A DNA stretch of 64,000 nucleotides from Drosophila pseudoobscura (Eukaryota > Arthropoda > Insecta > Diptera > Drosophilidae). How positions within the stretch are numbered: position 1 is the first letter of the stretch; every line of letters begins with the position of its first letter. Of the stretch, positions 1 through 10,320 are shown piece by piece. The notes below the pieces were generated by a model. The model was not told the origin of the DNA. It searched no databases and saw only the letters and a program-made list of their open reading frames with translations. Where the stretch lies: assembly GCF_009870125.1 (NCBI RefSeq), contig NC_046683.1:39943869-40007868 (forward strand), read 5' to 3'. The translations under genes were made by a program, and so were the position numbers.

Positions 1-412
1 TCTATGGAATGACGGTTAAAGTGCAGCCTTTTGGCCAAACCACTTCAATGCCGTTACTCGAAATTCGAACGAATATTGAGCAGGGATACCATAAGCCTGA
101 ATGCCCTACCTCCACCTTGGCGCTAGGATTGCTTTATAAATAAGACCCTTATGGGACAGGCTAAGATCCAGAAGCCAGTACAGCTTCCTGGCCTTGCTGT
201 CCAGACAATTTCAGATGATCTTTGTGTGGCTGGCAAATGTTAGTCGGGTATCCAACAGGACTCTTAGGTATCAATGCTCCCTGCGCTGTTCCAGAAGTTC
301 GCCATGAAGGAAGACTCTAAGGCACGTTCCTCTTTTTAAAGAGTGTGTCACACTTCTCAGGGTTGATGGCCCAGTTTTCCAAGTACTTAAGGTTGCGCTG
401 TAAGGATTCGAT
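1..412 (-). pseudogene. Decayed Jockey-type reverse transcriptase relic
   Basis: On the minus strand this stretch reads as broken pieces of the C-terminal half of a Jockey-clade non-LTR reverse transcriptase. One frame from about 411 downwards gives LQRNLKYLENWAINPEKCD, the usual segment after the YxDD motif, and then a stop. Later pieces include a YLRVLLDTRLTFASHTK stretch and a KARKLYWLLD stretch, each in a frame interrupted by stops. The order of pieces follows the family order, so this is one decayed copy cut off by the window edge. The family assignment rests on recalled motif patterns, not on a search. It runs directly into a (GTCY)n repeat copy. Confidence 0.6.
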
Positions 413-622
413 CTGATCCAGACTCGGCAATCTGCTAGAAATGGCCATTCTCAACGATTATGTGTTTCTGTGTTATTAGTCTCTGAGATCTAAGCGACAG
501 ACTGACAGACAGACATAGCTATGTATATCGAGTCGGCTTTAAATGCTGATCAAGAATATATATTCTTTATAGGGTCGGAAACGCATCCTTCTGGGTGTTA
601 CACACATCCACAACCATATACG
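405..622 (+). repeat. (GTCY)n dispersed repeat, copy 1
   Basis: Truncated, internally deleted copy of the same family as the full copy at 32427-33456. Shared blocks in the same order are the gatctgatccaga block, the tagtctctgagatcta block, the gacagactgacagacagac tract, the gctgatcaagaatatatatt block and a terminal block with gttacacacatccac. This kind of tract (GTCY read on the other strand) is typical of mini-me/DINE-type Drosophila elements. Membership of a named family is inference. Confidence 0.7.
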
Positions 623-3400
623 TATATGTATGTATATTTCAAGGCTCTTTGAGTGCCGTTTATAAATACACGACGATAATATCTTTTTTACATTCGACGA
701 TGCTGGTTTGTATAAGTTAGCTGTAGCGTTTCACCCACTCTGAAAGGTGTCCTTCTAATGGGATTCCCTGCTTCGGAGTTTGGCACTTTGTTTTCCTAAA
801 GCCAATATGATACATTTCCGGCAACTATCCGAACATCCCGCTTGTCTAATAAGCCGTACTCTTACAGTCCAAACGTGCAAAAAATACATTCAACTGATGC
901 ACAAATAAATTGCACTTTGCAATAGTCATATATATTACAACACAACTTCAACGATTGGAGCTTTGTGTCCATGGAAAATGGACAACAAAGATCCAAACAA
1001 AGTTCCCATTCAGATATGCACAGTAAGGAGGTTCCAATGTGAGCAATGTTGAATGCATTGATATCTAATTACTGCAACGTTCTACCGTTCTACGTTCTGT
1101 CGAAAGAGGAGGAAGACCTGGTGCTGGACTCGATCAACGCCGTGGCATACCCTTTCTCAACACTAGTATGTATGTTTCTAATGTTATATATTTTCCATAA
1201 GGAATGAACTTTCTTTCAATTAAGGTTTTTCCTTCCAAATGTTGATTTATGATCGAAGTTTTCGAGCTTTATCGGGAAGATTTAAGGGATGTACTGCGAT
1301 GTAACCATGTAATCATGAATTCAAATTAATCAATGAATAGGTAATTGAGTCAGGGATAGATTCTTGGGTAATAGTGATATTTTGGAATGCAGTCCCCAAG
1401 AAATACAGTGAAAGGCCGTCTGAACATTTTTGTCGAGTCACAGATACTCTATGAGTAAACGCAAAGGCCGGTTGGGGCATGAGGCATAGTGTGTGTCGGA
1501 GTCATGTCACGCACTCCCTCTCCTGGATTCCTTGGCATTATGCCTACAATTATTCAATTAAAAAATTGCATCCCTCGAGACAGTAAAATTATTTTAAACC
1601 CACTCTCATCCCCTGCCCCTCTGCCGCAACGCCAAAAACACCCACAACTTTTGGCCAACAAGGCGTGGACGTGGAGGCGAGTAGGCGTGGCTGACAACAA
1701 TGTTGGCAGCTGCATGGAAGAAAACTTGGGAAACTTTTTAAGTGACTTCTAATAGCGAATTATGATGCAGCCGGAGGTGGTATGGGTGGCAGGAAGGCCA
1801 GGAGGGGGCCAAAAGAGGGATGGGATGTGGAGGCGTGGCAAAAAGTTCACGCTTAAAACTTGACAACGATAACTTCATTGAGAAAGCAGGCAGGAGGACG
1901 GGAAACATGCACACACAGACTCCCACACATTCCCAAAGAGAAAGACATGGAGAGAGCCCAACAGTGAGAGAGAACATTTTAACAAAGTTAGGTTAGGTTG
2001 TTCCTTCCTTCCTTCCTGCCCTCCTGCCCTCCCGCCCTCCCTCCCTCATTTCCTCCTTCATTCCTTCCTGTCTCCGGTCCCGAATCTTGGACGAGTGTGT
2101 GCCGCGGATGGGACTTCATATAATGATATAATGACAAAGTGCACTCTGACATTTCGGGGCATCATCAGCGTCCGAATATCCTCTGTGGCTCACATTCATT
2201 CATTTCTTCGACATCGTGGGCTCTATTAAGTATTGGAAAGAATGTCTGTAATGGCTCTAAAGTGAGATCTATGTACATATATTCGGAGTCTGAATGATTT
2301 CAGGACACACCATATACCCTTTGGCTTGCTTCGACTACAGGGTATACATATCATCATCATCATGATCATCATCTGTGGAACGCATGTCTGAGAAAACTGC
2401 ATGCCCCGCACCTGCTGCTCTCATTTCTGTCGAAAAGTCCTTGGGAAAGTTGCTCGTTTTAATGAATTATGCGTACATTGATAATAATTTCTTGGTTAGC
2501 TTCGTCTTCGTAGTTCTGGCGGTGCCTGCTCCTCCTCTTCATTCCTTGCACAAGTTGATTTTTTGGCCATAGCCCTGCACTTTACCCCTTCCCCCCCTCG
2601 ACCCACACCGACTCTGGCATCCCATCCGACGCCTTCAGGCCGAAGAGAGCGTGTTGCTGTCTGCACTAATATAAAACTTTTTTGCACTTTTAATAAGGCT
2701 GCGTTTATGATGACAGTGGCGGAAAAAGCAACAGCAACAGCAACAGCAACACCAACACCAACAAGAGAATAAGAACAAGAAGAGGAGATGAGATGAGATG
2801 AACAAGAAGAGACGAGGAGAAGAAGGAAGAAAGGAGGGAAAGTACTGCCGCCCCCATGTCTTGCATCATCTGCGTATGACGACGAATGTCAAAAAGTCGA
2901 GAACTTTCCAACAGAAAAAGAGCCGGAGAAGAAGGTGGAATGGAGAAAGTACTCGTACTGAAGACGGGTGTAAAGAACAAAGAGGGAGAGAGGGAAGTAC
3001 AAATAGGAGAGTACAGAAAACGCTAACGATGGGGAGGAATTATCTCAGGAAAACAAATTTGTATCAGGATATCAGAGGTCCCCAAACGAATGTAAAGGAG
3101 AAACACACCCATACACACACAGACTGTTGAGTATGTGATCCTCTGTAGCGATCATCTACCTTGAAAAAAGGGCTCAGGCATCCACTATAAAGGATAATAA
3201 AGGATCTTTTATCCACCTATAGAGACAACGATCAGATGACTGCCTAATGGTATATTTTACACATACTTCATGGCATTGCTTCCGTCTCATTAAATACCCT
3301 CTGAATTGTATATCTTCGTCTAATTCTGAGGAGTTTTAATTGCTGTTTAAGATCGGATAGGATGTGCGTAAGTAATTTCCTCATTGGACAAAATGTTATT
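621..3400. other. Gene-poor region with simple repeats
   Basis: No gene is supported here. Visible contents are a short coding-like ORF (1046-1207, listed separately), a TTCC/CCCT pyrimidine tract at 2001-2047, a CAT/GAT run at 2349-2373 and a CAACAG/CAACAC run at about 2728-2765. The longer open frames across 2563-3130 coincide with low-complexity sequence and look like chance. Confidence 0.6.
1046..1207 (+). CDS. Short coding-like ORF, unknown (53 aa)
   Basis: A 53-codon ATG-to-TGA frame. The middle part (about 1095-1160) has the synonymous-site pattern of real Drosophila coding DNA, with many third-position G or C, and encodes an acidic then hydrophobic segment (KEEEDLVLDSINAVAYPF). The codons before and after are AT-rich and do not look coding. 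It is most likely an exon fragment or a piece of a duplicated gene. No family is recognised, and chance cannot be excluded. Confidence 0.25.
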   Translation: MLNALISNYCNVLPFYVLSKEEEDLVLDSINAVAYPFSTLVCMFLMLYIFHKE

Positions 3401-3730
3401 TATTTATTTATTTGTATATATATTCCTAACGCAACAGTATTCCTACTTTATGTTAAAGCGCTAGTCACATGGTGTTCACATATGTATGTAGTTGTATGCT
3501 TTAAGCAGAATGATTTTCTTATTCTAACATTTTTGGTATGACTAATATTTTTATTATTATGACTAATATTTGTATTATTAATACTAATACTAATTCTAAT
3601 TTTTTTTTTGTTGTTTTTTTTCCTATTTTTTTTTTTTATTTATTTATTTATTTATTTTTTTTTTTTTAATTATTATTTTTATTATTTATTTTTATTTACT
3701 TATCTATTTATTTATTTTTTTTTTTTTTTT

Positions 3731-6526
3731 TTATGGGTTTATCAAGTGTTTTTCTAGTTTATCCCTAAATTGCGTTGCTCTACTAATATTTTTAATATTG
3801 AAAGGTAACTCATTCCATAACCGAATAGCATTTGTTAAAAATTGTTTTCCTGAATTGGCAAGTTTGTACCTTATGGTTACCAGATTCAACGTTCTATTTG
3901 ATGAAGCAAAGGTTAATTTATCATATAAGTAGCTCGGCTGTCTGGTATAGATTATTCGATGTAGAAAAATAAGTGTTCTGTACCGTATCCATGTCTTTAA
4001 ATCCATTTTGAATATTTGTCTTGCTAAGATTGAGATATGATCGGTTCGTCTCTTATTATATATGTAGCGGGCAATGTTGTTAAATGTTACTTTTAGTTTT
4101 TTTTGAGATTCAGCGTCACAATTTCCAAATATTTCAATACCATAGAATAAGGTGGGTGTCAAATATGTCTTAGCTATCATTAGTTTGAGTTTATCTGGCA
4201 GGTATTTTTGTGTTGGTGCGAGTTTTCTTAGTAGACTATATGTTCTACCAGTAGCTTTCACTACTTGGCTACTCCAAGAAAGCGTATTGTTAAATGTTAA
4301 TCCTAAGTTTTCCACCTGATCTACGTAATTAATTTGTTTTCCTTCAATTTCAAGTTTTGGATAGGCCATCGTATTTAGTTGCTTCTTGTATATAATTACA
4401 CATTTACATTTATCTGGATTAAGTGCCAGACCATTACGCTTCGCCCAGCTACTCACATTGAGCAAATCACTGTTACACACACTTATACACTCATCAATTT
4501 TACTCAATGGACGACTAACATACATTTGGACGTCATCCGCATACATATGACTTTTACAATTTAACAGGACGTCTGGCAGGTCATTCACATATAATGAGAA
4601 CAAAAGCGGCCCAAGAACTGAACCTTGAGGCACACCACGTGCAGTGCTCATCATTGAAGAAATTCTACTTCCACTTACCACTACCTGTCTTCTATCCGTT
4701 AAATACGATTTTAATAGCTTTATAGCTACCTTACTAAAATTGAAAAAGTTAACTAATTTACTTAATAAGATTTCGTGGTTAACCGTGTCAAATGCTTTAC
4801 TGAAGTCAAGTAGTACTAATAGCGTCACATTTCCTTCATCTTGTGTTAATCTAATGTCTTCCGTTATATTTACTATTGCCGTAGTACAGCTTCTTTGTCT
4901 TCTGTAACCTGACTGTTTGTCACTTAGTAGTGCATTGTTATCTAGAAAAGTTCGAATTTGTTGTGACATTACTTGTTCAAGGACTTTTGATAAAAACGAT
5001 AGAATTGATATAGGTCTATATTCATTTTTTCCTTTAGGGACCGGTGTTATTTTCGCAAGCTTCCATGTACTTGGAAATATTGATTTTGTTAAGACAGTAT
5101 TGCAAATATAAGTCACATGTGGTAATATTTTTGGAAGTAAGATTTTTAGAAATTTTGGATGTATTTCATCCAGTCCGATTGCATTTGACTTAATTTTAAG
5201 CACAGATTCAAGGACATCACACTGACTGGCACACATGAAGCTAAAGTTATTATCACAGGAACTATTCGGTATATTGTCAAGATAATGATTATATGCTACT
5301 TCAGGTACCCCGTTTATCACAAATTTTCTATTTAATTCATCTATGTCTACATCAATTTTGGTGTTATTTGTCCTCTTCCCTATTCCCAAGTCTTTGAGCT
5401 CCCTCCATGTCCTTCTTGTTAATATTGCACTTTGAAACCTTACAGAATAAAAAGATTTTTTAGCTGTCAGTATTAATAGGTTGGTTTTTTTCTTTAAAGT
5501 TTTAAATTCTTGATACTGAACAGACGTTCTGTAGCGTTTCCATTTGTTATATGCTTTGTCCCTTAATGATATATTGTGTGCAATACATTGATTGAACCAT
5601 GGATTTTTCTTTTGTGCAATCTTTAATTTACGCAGTGGTACAAATTTTTCATAAAGACATGTTATGTGAGCTCGTAGTTGTTCTACTTGAGAATTAACAT
5701 CATCCATGCCAAATATTATATTCCAGTCATATGTACTGAATTCGTCATTAAGTTTGGTAATGTCAATGCTCTTAAAATTTCGGTACCATATGTCGTCGTC
5801 AATCTTTTTACAATTAAAATCATAAGTCAGGAAAAGTAGGTCGTGTCTGGAAAATGTTGGGACAGATAACTGATCATAAAGAGCGATTTTTTCTTTATCA
5901 TTGACAAAACAAAGGTCCAATAATGTACTTGCAGTGTTTGAGAAATGTGTTGGTCTACTATTATTGACTAGATGCAAGCCTAACGATGCCATCGCTGACT
6001 CCATATGTCGTTCCTTCAATATATTGCTGTTTAGATCCCCGATTATAATTACGTCAGTATAGCTTACAGATAGGTCTGAAATTGCATCAATTACTTGTTG
6101 GTAGATTGTATTGCGGTGTGGTCTGTACAGACAGCCCAATAGTAATTTAAGAGAACTGTTAGAGGCCGATAATTCTATAAAAAGGTATTCTATTGCACTT
6201 TCTGGAGGGTGCTTGCATATTAATTTGGATTTGAGTTTCTTGTTTATGTATACAGCAACACCCCCACCATTTCCTTCCCGATCAGATCGGTATAGATCAA
6301 ATCCGGTACACAAAATAACATTATCACATAGATGCGGCATGAACCACGTTTCCGAAACACAAACTACATCAACATTCGATTGTTCAAACATATATCGGAA
6401 CTCATCAATCTTACCATACAGACTCTGAGCATTTATATGACAAATATTTATGCCATCTTTTTGTTTAGCCAGCGTACGAATCAATATCCTACTATTCGTT
6501 GGAAGTCTATTCATATTATGGACCAT
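3731..6526 (-). CDS. Non-LTR ORF2: AP endonuclease plus reverse transcriptase (931 aa)
   Basis: The protein nicks target DNA and copies the element RNA by target-primed reverse transcription. Residues about 25-240 form the AP-like endonuclease: HINAQSL near 30-36, SETW at 58-61, GDLNSN at 163-168 and SRHD at 226-229. The reverse transcriptase follows at about 480-760, with YRPIS near 503, DFSKAFD at 574-580, GVPQGSVLGP at 631-640 and YADD at 662-665. The aspartates of the last motif are the catalytic pair. A long C-terminal part after the palm has no recognised domain, and no RNase H is visible. The ATG at 6524-6526 is the first in frame and lies 120 bp after ORF1, so reinitiation or a similar mechanism is likely. 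No stop or frameshift interrupts it. Confidence 0.9.
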   Translation of the reverse strand: MVHNMNRLPTNSRILIRTLAKQKDGINICHINAQSLYGKIDEFRYMFEQSNVDVVCVSETWFMPHLCDNVILCTGFDLYRSDREGNGGGVAVYINKKLKSKLICKHPPESAIEYLFIELSASNSSLKLLLGCLYRPHRNTIYQQVIDAISDLSVSYTDVIIIGDLNSNILKERHMESAMASLGLHLVNNSRPTHFSNTASTLLDLCFVNDKEKIALYDQLSVPTFSRHDLLFLTYDFNCKKIDDDIWYRNFKSIDITKLNDEFSTYDWNIIFGMDDVNSQVEQLRAHITCLYEKFVPLRKLKIAQKKNPWFNQCIAHNISLRDKAYNKWKRYRTSVQYQEFKTLKKKTNLLILTAKKSFYSVRFQSAILTRRTWRELKDLGIGKRTNNTKIDVDIDELNRKFVINGVPEVAYNHYLDNIPNSSCDNNFSFMCASQCDVLESVLKIKSNAIGLDEIHPKFLKILLPKILPHVTYICNTVLTKSIFPSTWKLAKITPVPKGKNEYRPISILSFLSKVLEQVMSQQIRTFLDNNALLSDKQSGYRRQRSCTTAIVNITEDIRLTQDEGNVTLLVLLDFSKAFDTVNHEILLSKLVNFFNFSKVAIKLLKSYLTDRRQVVVSGSRISSMMSTARGVPQGSVLGPLLFSLYVNDLPDVLLNCKSHMYADDVQMYVSRPLSKIDECISVCNSDLLNVSSWAKRNGLALNPDKCKCVIIYKKQLNTMAYPKLEIEGKQINYVDQVENLGLTFNNTLSWSSQVVKATGRTYSLLRKLAPTQKYLPDKLKLMIAKTYLTPTLFYGIEIFGNCDAESQKKLKVTFNNIARYIYNKRRTDHISILARQIFKMDLKTWIRYRTLIFLHRIIYTRQPSYLYDKLTFASSNRTLNLVTIRYKLANSGKQFLTNAIRLWNELPFNIKNISRATQFRDKLEKHLINP

Positions 6527-6646
6527 TTAAAAGTTACTAAATAGCATATTAGCAGCACACGCAATATACACAAATCAATTATAACTATATAAAAACATAA
6601 AACCTTAAACTTCAACATTATATTACTATGGCTAAGGGAAGTTTTA

Positions 6647-7594
6647 CTAACGAAAAAGGTTATTCTGGTCTGTCTCAACTGGCCTGTTAACTGCACCTGG
6701 ATCAACTGCTGCAAGCTCATCCTCGGAAGTATCCCGCAATGTTTGCAGGTCATGCATGTTATCCACTCTAAAAATCTCTCCAGCTGGATGCTTCTTAACA
6801 TGCACGATCGCCCGACGAGTGAAAACAGCCGATAGTGCTTTTCCTTTTTTCATTTTCATAGCCTCTTTGAAAACAGCCAGATTCTCTTTAGACAGCTGCT
6901 CATTAATATAAAACGCAGCCTGTGAGTCGAATTCCATTAGGTCCAGTGATAGCAGTTTTTTCGATTCCCTGCGATAGTTGCCAACAGCTTGCAACAACGC
7001 CGCCTTCTCTCTCACACTCTCTAGTCGCAGGATTATCACTGGATCAACAACTGTTCCGTGTGTTCTCTGTCGGATCCTAAAGATGTCTTTCACCCTTGGG
7101 AGGGGTGTTAGGTTAAGGGCAAAGCACATCTTGTTGAATCGGACCTTCAACATTTCACCTTCTTCAAAGGGTATTCCATGGATACGGAGATCACACGCAA
7201 TGTCCGCTTTGGCGCGCTCAACACATTGTGTGCTTAGATCTCTAACTTGCGCACGTATTTCTTGCATACCATGTACCTCATTTTTGAGTTTGATAATTTG
7301 CTGCTCCATTTCGTGGATTACCTCACCCGCCTTTTCCAATTGCAGGACACGTTCAGTGAGTTTCTTCACATCTACTGCCATACCAAGAATTTGATTGGTC
7401 ATAGCTGTGAACTTTTCCTCTATGGCCTGCAATACACCCTCAGACTTTAACGTATTTGCCGTGATTAGTTCAGCCTGCTTAGCAAACATTCTGTCCAGGG
7501 CTTTCTGAATATTTTCTGGTATTTCCTCAGAACTCTTCGAGCCCTTGAGATCAGTTCCAGATTTTTCTCGCAGACGTTTTGAAACTGGAGCCAT
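6647..7594 (-). CDS. Non-LTR ORF1: coiled-coil RNA-binding protein (315 aa)
   Basis: ORF1 of the same retrotransposon, expected to coat the element RNA. Residues about 25-135 are rich in heptad-spaced hydrophobic and charged residues (KKLTERVLQLEKAG, EMEQQIIKLKNEV) and should form a coiled coil that trimerises or oligomerises. The following part (about 135-260) has the mixed alpha/beta, basic composition of the RRM-plus-C-terminal type of ORF1 seen in CR1 and L1-like elements. No CCHC zinc knuckle is present, which argues against the gag-like ORF1 of the Jockey and I clades. The ATG at 7592-7594 is preferred; the frame stays open a little further upstream through a TTG codon. Confidence 0.8.
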   Translation of the reverse strand: MAPVSKRLREKSGTDLKGSKSSEEIPENIQKALDRMFAKQAELITANTLKSEGVLQAIEEKFTAMTNQILGMAVDVKKLTERVLQLEKAGEVIHEMEQQIIKLKNEVHGMQEIRAQVRDLSTQCVERAKADIACDLRIHGIPFEEGEMLKVRFNKMCFALNLTPLPRVKDIFRIRQRTHGTVVDPVIILRLESVREKAALLQAVGNYRRESKKLLSLDLMEFDSQAAFYINEQLSKENLAVFKEAMKMKKGKALSAVFTRRAIVHVKKHPAGEIFRVDNMHDLQTLRDTSEDELAAVDPGAVNRPVETDQNNLFR

Positions 7595-9840
7595 GTTCAA
7601 AACGTTTTTCCGTTACGGTGCTGCTTGAAATACTGCTTTAAACTGCTTGAAATACTGCTTTGCCGACTCTTTACAATGCGTTGCCAATCACTTTGCTGTC
7701 TGCACTGCTTGCAACCTTTTATTGGGTATGGCTACGTTATTCTCTCAGTGACTCCGAAAGATCAAATGCTGGTTTACAGAGAGTGGTTTAGAACAATAAC
7801 AAATATTCTTCTTCCACAGCACAAACAATAACAAATATTTTTCCACTGTATTTTATTAAAATTGGCTTTGTAGCGTTATCTTCAATTATTTCCACCGTCA
7901 ATTGTTGTCTTTCAATGCGTACACAGTTTATGATGTGAACAAAACACTCTATTTAATAAATAATAGTGTATCACTTGAGTTTTTCACGATTTTGTTCCTC
8001 TGTATGTTGTACACGACTTGCTTGCTTGCTTGTTAGCTTGGAAATTTGATACTGTTACTGCAGATCATTTGATACCTCTGAAGAACGCATACCTTTAATT
8101 TGTTAACAGATTAAATCCCTGGAAATCTTTTATTCCCCCAAGGAAGTACATACTTCTTGGAGTTCCTCATATTTTAGAGTCCTCTCAATCATTGTTTTCA
8201 GGTATTTCTCCCCTTGAATCGGTTTAGTTCTTGGAAAAGGAATGCACTTTGGTCCAGAGGATGTTGAACACTTTGATGTATTCTCCCTCACTCTTGTATC
8301 TCCTACCCTTCTATAAATTCTCTACTAGTGCCCCTTTTGAGAGGTGTGTTCCTGCTGCAGCAAACTCTTCTAATTGAGTTGTTTGCTCTCGTTGTTGCCC
8401 CGTCGTTTGTTTAAGGGGGCGTTTGGCATGTAATTGCATTAAATTTGCCTCAAAGGCCAGCAGACTCCGTGTAGTGGCATGGATTGCCATGGTTGGTGGC
8501 ATGCCACTTAAAGAGGCCAAAACCAGAGCCAGCCAGTACGGAACCCCAGAGGCAATCCACAGAGAGAGTCAGAGTCAGTCAATGGTATTTTAATAGAGCC
8601 TAATGGGCATTTTAATTGCCTGGGAAGGCCCCCGCAAATAGGGTGGGGGTGCCTGGGGGACAGGGGCGATAAAAGTCACACGAATTGTAGGCGTGGCACA
8701 GACCCACACAAGGAGGGAGACGGAGAGAGACAGAGCCGAGGGCTTTATCTTTATGAATATCGCGACACTTTATGAAGGCCCCCGAAACGACAACGACGGC
8801 GATAAAAACCGAAATACGTGTCCAGCCAGGGCCCCTCTGTGGCTGGAGCTTTAGGAGGGAATTACAGAGTGGGAGAGACAGTGTCACGTATCTGACAGAT
8901 ATGTCTCTCCAGATATACATATGCATGTTCATACGAGTACTCGTCGGAACACACATGACTATGGCACTGTTTTCGGAACTATTTTGGCTATCTGGGTCGG
9001 TCTTTTCTCTAAGCAAGTACGAGTACTCGTATTCTCTCCGTCACCTCAGCTCACAACTTCTGTGTTCTGGTTCTTAATGGTTTCTCCTTTTCTCTATCTC
9101 TATCGCTATTTTTCTTTCTGTTTGTTCTCTTTGTTCTTCTTGTTCTGGCTTAATTGATTGAGTGACCGCAAGGCGATTAGTAAAAGGTTTGACACACTTC
9201 AGAGCTCTCTGATTGATGGATTGAGAGAGACTTCTTTGGTTTAGCGAAAGCTGACATCGAGGTGGAACGAAACGGTGGCTCTGGGTGAACCAGTGTACCA
9301 GCTATTCCCATTAAATCTATGCCTGATCTGCACGATCTGACACTGTCTCTCTCTCTCTCCGCCCTTCCTCTGAGCGTCTGCCTCTTGTGGCCATCCTTCG
9401 ACTGGCGCGGGGCCGCCCCATGTTATACAACTTAATGGGCAGGCCGGCAGTCGGTTGCCGGAGTAGCAGTCGGCAGCAACAAGTTGGATGTCATCATCGT
9501 CACCTTTAACAGCAGAGCCAGCCACAGAGGCAGAGTGGTTGCACTGCAACGACCACTACATCATGATGTGCAGCATCTGTTACTCAACAGCATGGCCCAG
9601 AGGCGTTGCAGGAAAGGAAAGCGCGAGTCGGTAGCGAGTAGCGAGATGCACAAGTATCGAGTACCTATGAAATGCGAAAAAAACAACAGCAAAACGATAC
9701 AAAGAAATGGAAAATAGTGGAATCGAGTGAAAAGTAACTAGTTACTGAATAGCGATTAGTAAAAAAACAGAGTATAGTGTAACTGTGGAAAAACAACGAA
9801 AGGCAGGATTAAAACAAACTTAAAACAGCAGTATCGAGTG

Positions 9841-10320
9841 AAAGTTAATAGTAACGCAAAATAAAAACCATACAAGTGGCGAGTAGCCCGTAGAGAAGTA
9901 TCGAGTAGCTGCGATTGCAAGAAGAGAAAAAAAGAAGTTACGAAGAGACGATTACAAGAGTAGAATCGGGGAAAAGAAGTAACGAAGAGCGAGTGCAAAA
10001 GTAACGAGAAGTAAGTTGAAGTGAAAAAGAAAATTGACAAAGAATATTCGATTGTAAGTTATGGGAAATTGTTAGTTAATAGTAACGCAAAATAAATACC
10101 ATAAAGTAGCGAGTAGCCCGTAGTGAAGTATCGAGTAGCAGCGATTGCAAGAAAAGAAAAAAGAAAGAAGCTAAGAAGAGACGATTACAAGACTAGAATC
10201 GGGGAAAAGAAGTAACGAAGAGCCAGTGCGAAAGTAGCGAGAGGAAAGTTGAAGTGAAAGAGAAAGTTGACAAAGAATACTCGATTGTAAGTAATGGATT
10301 GTTAGTATAGAATTGAGCTA
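9841..10320. repeat. 231-bp tandem duplication
   Basis: Two diverged copies in direct orientation. The word gtaacgcaaaata begins at 9851 and again at 10082, and the following gcgagtagcccgtag, gcgattgcaagaa, gacgattacaaga, agaatcggggaaaagaagta and ttgacaaagaata blocks recur in the same order, giving a period of 231 bp. Copies differ by substitutions and small indels. The unit is rich in the short word gagtagc, so it probably grew from a smaller repeat. Confidence 0.8.

Larger units (their letters stand above)
3400..7990 (-). mobile_element. CR1/Jockey-superfamily non-LTR retrotransposon, both ORFs open
   Basis: A minus-strand element with a 5' leader (about 7600-7990), ORF1 (6647-7594), a 120-bp gap, ORF2 (3731-6526) and an A/T-rich 3' region with (TTTA)n tracts in plus orientation (about 3600-3732 and 3399-3413). 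Both ORFs are free of stops, so the copy looks young. The leader contains short duplications (tgcttgaaatactgcttt twice near 7621-7670; aacaataacaaatatt twice near 7793-7840). The two ends are approximate: no target-site duplication was found, as is common for CR1-like elements. The choice of CR1 over another Jockey-superfamily clade is inference from ORF1 type and reverse transcriptase motifs. Confidence 0.85.

Noticed and set aside
1990..2060. A CRISPR-like or satellite array in the TTCC-rich tract
   Set aside because: It is a plain pyrimidine microsatellite with no spacer structure, in a eukaryotic genome.
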